A program made the translations under genes and the position numbers. From Polymorphobacter fuscus (lineage in GTDB: Bacteria > Pseudomonadota > Alphaproteobacteria > Sphingomonadales > Sphingomonadaceae): DNA of 64,000 bases. Under the pieces are notes generated by a model. The model was not told the DNA's origin and searched no databases. It saw only the letters and a list, made by a program, of their open reading frames with translations. Positions 18,249 through 26,411 of the stretch are shown piece after piece (the stretch's first letter is position 1; every line of letters starts with the position of its first letter). The stretch is from NCBI RefSeq assembly GCF_011927825.1, contig NZ_JAATJI010000001.1, forward strand, positions 558,001 through 622,000. The letters run 5' to 3'.

Positions 18249-19700
18249 CTACTCCGCCAGCACGGCGTCGGGGTTGACCTGCACCGCCGGCGTGATGCCG
18301 GCGGTACGCGTGATCCCGTCGGCGCCCTGCCCGCGCGTCGGGCCCTCTTCGCCCGGATGCGGTTCGTGCCCCATCAGCTTGATGATGAAATAGGTGCCGG
18401 CGCCGAACACTGTGAAATAGACGATGACGAAGGCAAGCAGCGACGCTGCCACCGCCGGCGCCGCCAGCGGCGACACGCTCTCGACGGTGCGCAACAGGCC
18501 ATAGACGGTATAGGGCTGGCGTCCGACCTCGGTTGTCGTCCAGCCGGCGAGCACGGCGATGAAACCCGATGGCCCCATGACCAGCGCCATGCGGTGCAGC
18601 CAATGCGAGCTGTGCAGCGTGCCGCGCGCCCGGGCGACGAGGCTCCACAGGCCCATTGCAACCATCGCCATGCCCAGCCCGACCATGATGCGGAACGACC
18701 AGAAGGTGATTTCCACCGATGGCCGGTCCTGCGGCTTGAAGGTATCGAGCCCTGCCAGGGCGCCATCGGCATCGTGCTTGAGGATGACCGATCCAAGTGC
18801 TGGAATTTCGACCTTGTACCGCATGACCTGCTGCTGGTCGTCGGGGATGCCGAACAGGATCAGCGGGGCACCGCCCCCGGGGCCGCCGGGAAAGCTGCGA
18901 TAATGGCCCTCCATCGCGGCGATCTTCGCAGGCTGGTGCGCCAGGGTGTTGAGGCCATGTTCGTCGCCGACGAACACCTGGATCGGCGCGACGATCGCAG
19001 CCATCCACATCGCCATCGAAAACATGATCTTGGTGCCCTCGCGCGGCGGGTTGCCGGCGCGGCGATCCTTCAGCAAATGCCAGGCACCGGCACCGCCGAC
19101 CACCAGCGCCGTCGTCAGATACGCCGCCAGCAGCACATGGGCGAGGCGGTATGGCATGGATGGATTGAACACCACCGCCCACCAGTCGGTGGCGAAAAAC
19201 TGGCCATCGGCGTTGACGCCATAGCCCTGCGGCGTCTGCATCCAGCTGTTGACGGAGATGATCCAGAAGGTCGAGATCGCCGTGCCGAGCGCCACCATGC
19301 AGGTGGCGGCGAAGTGCAGGGTCTTGCCGACCTTGTCGAGGCCGAACAGCATCACGCCGAGGAACCCGGCTTCGAGGAAGAACGCCGTCAGCACCTCATA
19401 GGCCATCAGCGGGCCGATGACCGGCCCCGCCTTGTCGGAAAACACCGCCCAGTTGCTGCCGAACTGATAGGCCATGACGATGCCGGACACGACGCCCATG
19501 CCGAAGGTGATGGCGAAGATCTTGACCCAATATTGGAACAGCTGGTGATAGACGTCGCGGCCGGTCTTCAGCCACAGCCCCTCGAGCACCATCAGAAAGC
19601 TCGCCAGCCCGATGGTGAATGCCGGGAAGATGAAGTGGAACGACACGGTGAAGGCAAACTGCATCCGCGCTAATGTCAGTGCGGAAATCGATTCGACCAT
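18249..19700 (-). CDS. cydA: Cytochrome bd-type (CIO) quinol oxidase subunit I
   Basis: Haem-bearing subunit that binds quinol and haems b558, b595 and d in the inner membrane. From the ATG at 19700 (AAAGGGG upstream) it has 483 residues, beginning MVESISALTLARMQFAFT with the haem-ligand histidine H22 in SFHFIFP. The segment GRQPYTVYGLLRTVESVSP (about 387-405) in place of GRQPW and the short Q-loop point to the CIO-type subfamily, which is more cyanide-resistant and lacks haem d in some species. The upstream gap of 148 bp to the divergent fhs gene should hold the promoter; no FNR-like site is obvious. Confidence 0.97.
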   Translation of the reverse strand: MVESISALTLARMQFAFTVSFHFIFPAFTIGLASFLMVLEGLWLKTGRDVYHQLFQYWVKIFAITFGMGVVSGIVMAYQFGSNWAVFSDKAGPVIGPLMAYEVLTAFFLEAGFLGVMLFGLDKVGKTLHFAATCMVALGTAISTFWIISVNSWMQTPQGYGVNADGQFFATDWWAVVFNPSMPYRLAHVLLAAYLTTALVVGGAGAWHLLKDRRAGNPPREGTKIMFSMAMWMAAIVAPIQVFVGDEHGLNTLAHQPAKIAAMEGHYRSFPGGPGGGAPLILFGIPDDQQQVMRYKVEIPALGSVILKHDADGALAGLDTFKPQDRPSVEITFWSFRIMVGLGMAMVAMGLWSLVARARGTLHSSHWLHRMALVMGPSGFIAVLAGWTTTEVGRQPYTVYGLLRTVESVSPLAAPAVAASLLAFVIVYFTVFGAGTYFIIKLMGHEPHPGEEGPTRGQGADGITRTAGITPAVQVNPDAVLAE

Positions 19701-19848
19701 GCCTGCGCCCCTTTCGTCGGCGCGCCATAGCAGATGGTCGCGGCCAATGCCCGCGCATTTCGCCGCATGGCCGACCACACTTTCGGAGAGCGGCTGTTCA
19801 CCCCGGCGGGTCTGCGGCTAGACACGAGCAAAAGGGGATTCGCCGCCG

Positions 19849-21516
19849 ATGGCCAGTGATATCGAAATCGCCCGTGCGGCGAAGTTGCGGCCGATTGCCG
19901 ATGTCGCCGCCGGCATCGGCCTCGCGCCGGCCGATCTCGATCCCTATGGCCATCATATTGCCAAGCTGGCCACCACCAGTGGCGCCGCGCGAGGCAAGCT
20001 GATCCTGGTCACCGCGATCAACCCGACTCCGGCCGGTGAAGGCAAGACCACCACCACGATCGGGCTCGGCGACGCGCTTAACCATATCGGACGCAGCGCC
20101 GTCATTGCGCTGCGCGAACCGTCGCTGGGGCCGGTGTTCGGCCGGAAAGGCGGCGCCACCGGCGGCGGCCAGTCGCAGGTCCTGCCGATGGACCGGATCA
20201 ACCTGCACTTCACCGGCGACTTCCACGCGATCACCGCGGCGCATAACCTGCTCGCGGCGCTGATCGACAACGCCTTGCACTTCCGCCTGCCCACCGCCAC
20301 CGGCCTGCCGCTGGATGCTCGCCACATCCAGTGGCGCCGTGTCATGGACATGAACGATCGCGCCCTGCGCCAGATCGCTGTCGGCATGGGTCCCGGCAAT
20401 GCGCCGGCGCGTGAGGCGGGTTTCGACATCACGGTCGCGTCCGAAGTCATGGCCATTCTCTGCCTTGCCGATGACTTCGACGATCTTCGCCTTCGCCTGG
20501 CGCGCATCCGCATCGGCCGTGACGAAGCGGGCACGCCCGTAACCGCCGGCGACATCGGCGCCACCGGCGCGATGATGGCGCTGCTCATCGATGCGATCCG
20601 CCCCAACCTTGTCCAGACCATCGCCGGCTCGGCCGCCTTCGTCCACGGCGGGCCCTTCGCCAACATTGCCCATGGCTGCAACTCGGTGGTCGCCACCCGC
20701 GCCGCCCTCGCCCATGCCGATTTCGCGGTGACCGAGGCCGGTTTCGGCGCCGACCTGGGCGCCGAAAAATTCTGCGACATCAAATGCCGCAGTTCCGGCC
20801 TGCGCCCAGCCGTGGCAGTGCTGGTGGCCACCGTCCGCGCGCTCAAATACCATGGTGGCGCGCCCCTTGCGACACTCGCCGCCGAACACCCCGCGGCCCT
20901 GGACGCCGGCCTGGCCAGCCTGACCCGCCATATCGAGAACCTGCGGCTGTTCGGCATCCCGGTCGTCGTCGCCATCAACGAATTTTCCAGCGATACCGCC
21001 GCTGAGCACGCCGCCGTCCTCAGCCACTGCCGCGAAACCCTTGGCGTCGCGGCCCATATCTGCCGGCACTGGTCCCAGGGTGCAGCTGGCGCTGCCGACC
21101 TTGCCCACAGCGTTGCCGCCCTGGCCGACGCCGACACGGCCGATTTCTGCCTGTTGTACCCGGACGCGATGCCGCTTGCCGACAAGTTGCGAACGGTGGC
21201 GCAGCAGATCTACCGCGCAGCCGATATCAGCCTGTCGCCCGCGGCCGCGCGCCAGCTCCGCCAGTTCACCGACCAGGGTTTCGGCGGCTTGCCCGTCTGC
21301 ATCGCCAAGACGCCGTACAGCTTCACCGCGGACGAGCATGTCAAGGGGACCGCGACCGGCTTCATCCTGCCGATCCGCGAGGCACGCCTGTCGGCAGGCG
21401 CCGGCTTCGTGGTGGCGCTTGCCGGTGACATCAACACGATGCCCGGCCTGCCCCGCGTGCCGGCCGCACTCGGCATGGACGTCGATGCCGAAGGGAACAT
21501 AACGGGACTCGATTAG
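19849..21516 (+). CDS. fhs: Formate-tetrahydrofolate ligase
   Basis: Joins formate to tetrahydrofolate with ATP, giving 10-formyl-THF for purine and one-carbon metabolism. The 555 residues match the family. The nucleotide-binding NPTPAGEGKTTTTIG (58-72) and LREPSLGPVFGRKGGATGGG (about 88-107) are diagnostic. AAGGGGA precedes the ATG at 19849. It heads a run of plus-strand genes but has a 66-bp gap to the esterase, so it may be monocistronic. In alphaproteobacteria it often supports use of C1 units from demethylation or glycine; nothing nearby says which applies here. Confidence 0.97.
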   Translation: MASDIEIARAAKLRPIADVAAGIGLAPADLDPYGHHIAKLATTSGAARGKLILVTAINPTPAGEGKTTTTIGLGDALNHIGRSAVIALREPSLGPVFGRKGGATGGGQSQVLPMDRINLHFTGDFHAITAAHNLLAALIDNALHFRLPTATGLPLDARHIQWRRVMDMNDRALRQIAVGMGPGNAPAREAGFDITVASEVMAILCLADDFDDLRLRLARIRIGRDEAGTPVTAGDIGATGAMMALLIDAIRPNLVQTIAGSAAFVHGGPFANIAHGCNSVVATRAALAHADFAVTEAGFGADLGAEKFCDIKCRSSGLRPAVAVLVATVRALKYHGGAPLATLAAEHPAALDAGLASLTRHIENLRLFGIPVVVAINEFSSDTAAEHAAVLSHCRETLGVAAHICRHWSQGAAGAADLAHSVAALADADTADFCLLYPDAMPLADKLRTVAQQIYRAADISLSPAAARQLRQFTDQGFGGLPVCIAKTPYSFTADEHVKGTATGFILPIREARLSAGAGFVVALAGDINTMPGLPRVPAALGMDVDAEGNITGLD

Positions 21517-21582
21517 CTTGAATCGCGGCCGGGTCGACCCGACATTGCGCGTCCCGCCCCTTTCGTCGAGCTGTCCCAGTCC

Positions 21583-22239
21583 ATGACCAAGATCGTCAAC
21601 GGCGCCAGCGCGCAGCCAAAATCCGGCGGCGTGCCGCGTCAGATCATATTGCTGCTGCACGGCTATGGCTCGAACGGCGCCGATCTCATCTCGATGGCGC
21701 CGCACTGGCAACAGGCGCTGCCGGACGCGCTTTTCCTCGCGCCGAACGCGCCGCAGCGGATGGGCCAGGGCGGCGGCCATCAATGGTGGCCGCTGCACGG
21801 ATTTTCGCCACAGGCGCTGGCGAGCGGCGCCTCGCAGGCGGCGCCTGCGATCGATGGCTTCCTTGATCGCAAGCTCGCACAATATGGCCTGTCCGACGGC
21901 GATCTTGCCATCATCGGCTTCAGCCAGGGCACGATGATGGCCCTCCATGTCGGTCTGCGCCGCCCGGCGGCGCCGGCGAGCATCGTCGGTTATTCGGGCA
22001 TGTTCGTCGGAGCGCATGCGTTGACGTCGGACGCGATCGTCAAGCCGCCGGTGCTTCTCGTCCATGGATCTGCAGACCCGGTCGTGCCGGTGGCGGCGTT
22101 GCACGCTGCCAAGGCCGACCTGCACAGGCTCGGCATCGATGCCCAAACGCATGTCAGCACGGGGTTGGGCCATAGCGTCGACCCTGTCGGCCTGCGGCTG
22201 GGCGCCGAATTCGTCGCAAAGCACTTTGCCGGCCGGTGA
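21583..22239 (+). CDS. Carboxylesterase/phospholipase family alpha/beta hydrolase
   Basis: A cytoplasmic serine hydrolase of the carboxylesterase/acyl-protein-thioesterase family (YpfH-like), 218 residues. The oxyanion-side HGYGSNGADLI (27-37), the nucleophile elbow GFSQGTMMA near 111-119 and the closing acid/histidine motifs HGSADPVV (about 164-171) and GLGHSVD (about 195-201) give the full Ser-Asp-His triad. Substrate is probably a short-chain acyl ester but is not determined. Its TGA overlaps the GTG of the following alkB gene (GTGA), so the two are translationally coupled, which is unexpected for a hydrolase and a DNA repair enzyme. Confidence 0.88.
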   Translation: MTKIVNGASAQPKSGGVPRQIILLLHGYGSNGADLISMAPHWQQALPDALFLAPNAPQRMGQGGGHQWWPLHGFSPQALASGASQAAPAIDGFLDRKLAQYGLSDGDLAIIGFSQGTMMALHVGLRRPAAPASIVGYSGMFVGAHALTSDAIVKPPVLLVHGSADPVVPVAALHAAKADLHRLGIDAQTHVSTGLGHSVDPVGLRLGAEFVAKHFAGR

Positions 22240-22838
22240 CCAGACGCCCGGTCCAGTCCGACCTGTTCGGGCCGGCGCTTTTGCCCGGAATGGCGTTTGC
22301 CGAAGACCTGGTCAGCCAATCCGAGGAAGTCGCGCTGATTACCGCGATCGGTAGCATCGCCCTGTCGCCGTTCCGGTTTCATGGCTGGCTCGGCAACCGG
22401 CAGACTGCGTCGTTCGGCTGGCTCTACGATTTCGAAACCGGTGCCTTCGACCGCGCAACGCCGATTCCATCCGCCTTCCTGCCGCTGCGCGCGCGTGCAG
22501 CGGCATTTGCCGGTCTTGCCGCCGATGATCTCGTCCAGCTGCTCGTCACCCGCTACGACCCCGGCGCCGGCATCGGTTGGCACCGCGACCGGCCGGTCTT
22601 CGAGCATGTCGTCGGCATTTCGCTGGGGGCGCCGGCCGCCATGCGCTTCCGCCGCCGCACGGCCACCGGATTTGCCCGGCACAGCCTGCCGTTGCAGCCA
22701 CGCAGCGCTTATAGGCTCAGCGGCGAAGCCCGGCACGACTGGGAACACAGCATTGCCGAAATGACCACGACGCGGTGGTCGCTGACCTTTCGCAGCCTTG
22801 CCGGCGATCCGAACGTTATGCGGCAAAACGGGCTGTGA
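22236..22838 (+). CDS. alkB: AlkB-family 2-oxoglutarate/Fe(II) dioxygenase
   Basis: Repairs alkylated bases in DNA or RNA by oxidative demethylation. The 200 residues have the iron-binding H116-x-D118 in GWHRDRPVFEHVVG and H171 in HDWEHSI, and the 2-oxoglutarate arginines in RWSLTFRSLA (R180, R186). The N-terminal region carries the nucleotide-recognition lid typical of the family. The start is a GTG overlapping the esterase stop. The ALKBH8-like order of motifs leaves open whether the target is DNA, RNA or tRNA. No Ada-type regulator is seen nearby, so expression may simply follow the esterase. Confidence 0.9.
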   Translation: MTRRPVQSDLFGPALLPGMAFAEDLVSQSEEVALITAIGSIALSPFRFHGWLGNRQTASFGWLYDFETGAFDRATPIPSAFLPLRARAAAFAGLAADDLVQLLVTRYDPGAGIGWHRDRPVFEHVVGISLGAPAAMRFRRRTATGFARHSLPLQPRSAYRLSGEARHDWEHSIAEMTTTRWSLTFRSLAGDPNVMRQNGL

Positions 22839-22865
22839 GATAGGCCAGCTTGCACGGCCAACAAA

Positions 22866-22884
22866 AGGTCAGTAGTATTGACCT
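22866..22884 (+). promoter_or_regulatory. Palindromic operator candidate before the ferredoxin oxidoreductase
   Basis: AGGTCA at 22866-22871 and TGACCT at 22879-22884 form a perfect 6+6 inverted repeat with a seven-base spacer, ending 28 bases before the ATG at 22913. The size and symmetry fit a dimeric repressor or Lrp/TetR-type regulator. No regulator gene is adjacent, so the binder is unknown. Confidence 0.45.
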
Positions 22885-22912
22885 ACTTCGCAGTTGCAAC
22901 AGAAAGTCTCTG

Positions 22913-25900
22913 ATGGTCGCTGGTCTGCCCGCCGTGTCGCTCGATGACAAATACCGCTTCACCGATGGGCGTGTGTTCATGAGCGGGGTGCAGGCGCTGG
23001 TCCGGTTGCCGCTCGTCCAGCAGGCCCGCGACAAGGCGGAAGGCTTTAACACCGGCGGCTTCATCTCGGGCTATCGCGGGTCACCGCTCGGCACCTATGA
23101 CCAGGAATTGTGGCGCGCCAAGAAGATGCTTGCGGAGCGCAACATCGTCTTCGTGCCGGGCGTCAACGAGGAGCTCGGCGCCACGGCCGTCTGGGGCAGC
23201 CAGCACGTCGGCATGCGCCCCGGCGCGACCGTCGATGGCGTGTTCGGCATCTGGTACGGCAAGGGCCCCGGCCTCGATCGCGCCATGGACGTCCTCAAGC
23301 ACGCCAACGCGGCCGGCACCTCGCCGCGCGGCGGAGTCCTTGCGATCGTCGGCGACGATCACGGCGCCAAGTCGTCGACCCTGCCCCACCAGTCCGACCA
23401 TAATTTCCAGGCCGCCTTCGTGCCGTTCCTCGCGCCGGCGTCGGTGCACGAGTTCGTCGAATATGGGCTGCTTGGCCTGGCGATGAGCCGGTTTGCCGGC
23501 ACCTGGGTCGGGTTCAAGGCCACCGCCGATACCGTCGAAACCTCTGCCACGGTCGACCTCGCCAACGAGCAACGCCGCATCATCATCCCGCATTTCGACT
23601 TCCCCGAAGGCGGCATCCACATCCGCGGCAGCGACATCTGGCGCGAAGAAGACACGCGCCTGCAGCGGTTCAAGGGCTTCGCCGCCATGGCCTTCGCCAA
23701 GGCCAATGGCATCGACCGTATCGTCTTCGACACGCCGCGCCCGCGCTTCGGCATCGTCACCACCGGCAAGGCCTATGCCGACACGATGGAAGCGCTCGAC
23801 GAACTCGGGATCGACGCCCGCGTTGCGTCCGACATCGGCCTGCGCGTCTACAAGGTCGGCATGCCCTGGCCGCTGGAGCCCGATGGCATGCGCAGCTTCG
23901 CCGAAGGGCTCGAAGAGGTTCTCGTCATCGAGGAAAAGCGGGAATTCATCGAACACCAGTTGAAGTGGCAGCTCTACAACTGGCGCGAATCGGTGCGTCC
24001 GCGGGTCGTCGGCAAGCAGGACGAACACGGCGACTGGCTTCTCAGCCCAGACAATGAACTGACTCCCGGCGTCATCGCCCATGTCATCGCCGCGCGCATC
24101 CAGCGTTACCATGACAGTGAGCGCATCCGTGCCCGGTTGACCTTTTTCAACGACCAGGCCGGCAAGGCCGCTGCCTATGTCACGCCGATCAAGCGCGCGC
24201 CGTATTTCTGCTCGGGCTGCCCCCACAACACCTCGACAAAGCCGCCCGAGGGCAGCCGGGCGTTGGCCGGCATCGGCTGCCATATCATGGCGCTGTGGAT
24301 GGATCGCGCCGAAACCTTCACCCAGATGGGCGGCGAAGGTGTCACCTGGGTCGGTGAAGCCCCCTTCACGTCGGAAAAACACGTGTTCGCCAACCTTGGC
24401 GACGGCACCTACTTCCACTCCGGCCTGCTCGCCATTCGCCAGTCGATCGCCGCCGGCGTCAACATCACCTACAAGATCCTCTACAATGACGCTGTCGCGA
24501 TGACCGGCGGGCAGAAGCACGACGGCGAATTGTCGGTCGACCAGATCGCCGGCCAGATGGTCGCCGAAAACGCCAAGAAGGTCGTGGTCCTTACCGAAGA
24601 TCTCACCCGCTATCAGGGGGTCACCCTACCCGCTTCGGTGCGCTTGCTCGACCGGTCGGCGCTGCCGGCGATCCAGGACGAATTCGCCGCCACCACCGGT
24701 TGCACCGTCATCATCTTCGACCAGACCTGCGCCGCCGAAAAGCGCCGCCGCCGCAAGCGCAAGACGATGGTCGATCCCGATCGCCGAATCTTCATCAACC
24801 CCGCCGTTTGCGAAGGCTGTGGCGATTGTTCGGTCCAGTCGAACTGCGTCTCGGTCGAACCGTTGGAAACCGAATTCGGGCGCAAGCGCCGCATCAATCA
24901 GTCGAGCTGCAACAAGGATTACAGCTGCGTCAAAGGGTTCTGCCCCAGCTTCATCACCATCGACGGTGCCGAAGTGAAGAAGTCGCGGGCCGATTTCGAC
25001 GCCGAAGGTCTGCCCGAACCCGTCATCCCCGCTGCCGGCCATGGCTATAATATCATGGTCACCGGCATCGGCGGCACCGGTGTGCTGACCGTATCGGCGC
25101 TGCTCGGCACGGCCGGCCATATCGAGGGCCGCGCCGCAACCACCGCCGACATGGCCGGGCTCGCGCAAAAAGGGGGCGCCGTCTATTCGCACGTACGCCT
25201 TGCTGCGACCAACGATGACCTGCTGAGCCCGCGGATCATCGCCGGCGGCGCGGATCTCGTTCTCGCCTGCGACGCGGTCGTCGCGGCCGACAAGCCGACG
25301 CAGGCGCTAATGATCCCCGATCGCACCGCCGTCGTCGCCAACGCCGACATTGCACCGACGGCCGACTTTGTCCGCAACCGCGATCTGGATTTCCAGTCGG
25401 CGCAGGTCGAACGCACCATTCGCGGCGCTTCGAACCCCAACGCCTGCGACTTCATCGCCGCCGACACCATCGCCGTCGCGGTGATGGGCGATGCGATCGC
25501 CGCCAACATCATCGTCCTTGGCTATGCCTGGCAAAAGGGTCTCATCCCGCTGCAGCGCGACAGCCTTGAAGCTGCGATAGAGCTCAACGGCGTTGCTGTC
25601 GACTTCAACAAGCGCGCCTTCGGGCTTGGCCGGTTGCTTGCCGTGCGTCCTGACAAGGTGGAGGCGCTCGTCGCCGCTGCGCGCGGCCCGCAGCCCGAAC
25701 CGCCGGCGACCAGCTTCGACGAGGTGATTGCGCGCCGCGTCGCCGATCTGACGGCTTATCAGGACGCGGCCTATGCCGAGCGCTTTGCCACGCGGGTCGC
25801 CCAGGTCCGCGCCGCCGGTGGTGACGATTTGGCGGAAGCGGTGGGCCGCAGCCTTTACAAGCTGATGGCGTACAAGGACGAATATGAAGTCGCGCGCCTC

Positions 25901-26344
25901 TATTCGGACGATCGCTTCACGGCTGCCTATGATGCCCAGTTCGCCGGCGGCAAGCCGCGCGTGCTGCTGGCACCGCCGCTGTTCTCGCGCACCGATCCCG
26001 CCACCGGCCGCCCGAAGAAAATTAGCTTCGGACCGTGGATCTTCACGGCGTTCGGTGTGCTGGCCAAGCTCAAGGGCCTGCGCGGGACCGCGCTCGACGT
26101 CTTCAGCTACACCGAGGAACGGCGCAGCGAGCGCGCCGCGATCGCGGCCTATGAAGCGGAGGTCGACCAGCTGCTCGCCGGGCTGACACCGGACAACCGC
26201 AGTCTGGCGCTCGCTATTGCGCGCCTGCCGATGGACGTCCGCGGCTTCGGCCCGGTCAAGGACAAGGCGCGCGCCGAAGTGGAAAAACGCCGCGCCGCGC
26301 TCTGGGCGAAATGGCCGGGAGAACGCGCCCGCGCTGCGGCCTGA
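22913..26344 (+). CDS. Indolepyruvate ferredoxin oxidoreductase (fused subunits)
   Basis: A 1143-residue fused 2-oxoacid:ferredoxin oxidoreductase of the IorA/IorB type. It decarboxylates aryl pyruvates (from Trp, Phe, Tyr) to acyl-CoA with TPP and iron-sulfur clusters. In order: a pyrimidine-binding domain (GGFISGYRGSPLGTYD near 28-43), a TPP domain (CSGCPHNTSTKPPEGSR near 433-449), a ferredoxin-like cysteine cluster (CEGCGDC near 634-640, then CNKDYSCVKGFC), and the gamma domain (GIGGTGVLTVSALLG near 722-736) plus a C-terminal extension. ATG at 22913 is chosen because an operator-like palindrome lies just before it; the TTG at 22850 would place that repeat inside the gene. Aerobic bacteria often use this enzyme in aromatic amino acid breakdown. 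Confidence 0.93.
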   Translation: MVAGLPAVSLDDKYRFTDGRVFMSGVQALVRLPLVQQARDKAEGFNTGGFISGYRGSPLGTYDQELWRAKKMLAERNIVFVPGVNEELGATAVWGSQHVGMRPGATVDGVFGIWYGKGPGLDRAMDVLKHANAAGTSPRGGVLAIVGDDHGAKSSTLPHQSDHNFQAAFVPFLAPASVHEFVEYGLLGLAMSRFAGTWVGFKATADTVETSATVDLANEQRRIIIPHFDFPEGGIHIRGSDIWREEDTRLQRFKGFAAMAFAKANGIDRIVFDTPRPRFGIVTTGKAYADTMEALDELGIDARVASDIGLRVYKVGMPWPLEPDGMRSFAEGLEEVLVIEEKREFIEHQLKWQLYNWRESVRPRVVGKQDEHGDWLLSPDNELTPGVIAHVIAARIQRYHDSERIRARLTFFNDQAGKAAAYVTPIKRAPYFCSGCPHNTSTKPPEGSRALAGIGCHIMALWMDRAETFTQMGGEGVTWVGEAPFTSEKHVFANLGDGTYFHSGLLAIRQSIAAGVNITYKILYNDAVAMTGGQKHDGELSVDQIAGQMVAENAKKVVVLTEDLTRYQGVTLPASVRLLDRSALPAIQDEFAATTGCTVIIFDQTCAAEKRRRRKRKTMVDPDRRIFINPAVCEGCGDCSVQSNCVSVEPLETEFGRKRRINQSSCNKDYSCVKGFCPSFITIDGAEVKKSRADFDAEGLPEPVIPAAGHGYNIMVTGIGGTGVLTVSALLGTAGHIEGRAATTADMAGLAQKGGAVYSHVRLAATNDDLLSPRIIAGGADLVLACDAVVAADKPTQALMIPDRTAVVANADIAPTADFVRNRDLDFQSAQVERTIRGASNPNACDFIAADTIAVAVMGDAIAANIIVLGYAWQKGLIPLQRDSLEAAIELNGVAVDFNKRAFGLGRLLAVRPDKVEALVAAARGPQPEPPATSFDEVIARRVADLTAYQDAAYAERFATRVAQVRAAGGDDLAEAVGRSLYKLMAYKDEYEVARLYSDDRFTAAYDAQFAGGKPRVLLAPPLFSRTDPATGRPKKISFGPWIFTAFGVLAKLKGLRGTALDVFSYTEERRSERAAIAAYEAEVDQLLAGLTPDNRSLALAIARLPMDVRGFGPVKDKARAEVEKRRAALWAKWPGERARAAA

Positions 26345-26346
26345 GG

Positions 26347-26371
26347 GCGCCGGCCGCATCAAGGCCGGCGC
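26347..26371. terminator. Hairpin after the ferredoxin oxidoreductase gene
   Basis: GCGCCGGCC at 26347-26355 and GGCCGGCGC at 26363-26371 form a perfect 9-bp stem with a seven-base loop, two bases past the stop codon. It lies between convergent genes and may terminate both. No U run follows. Confidence 0.6.
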
Positions 26372-26411
26372 AACCTCGCACCCGATCGCGGCAAAGCCGC
26401 TGCGGCGGGCG

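Noticed and set aside
19798..22224. 808-codon minus-strand frame across fhs and the esterase
   Set aside because: Opposite strand of two recognised genes; no domain or ribosome-binding site.
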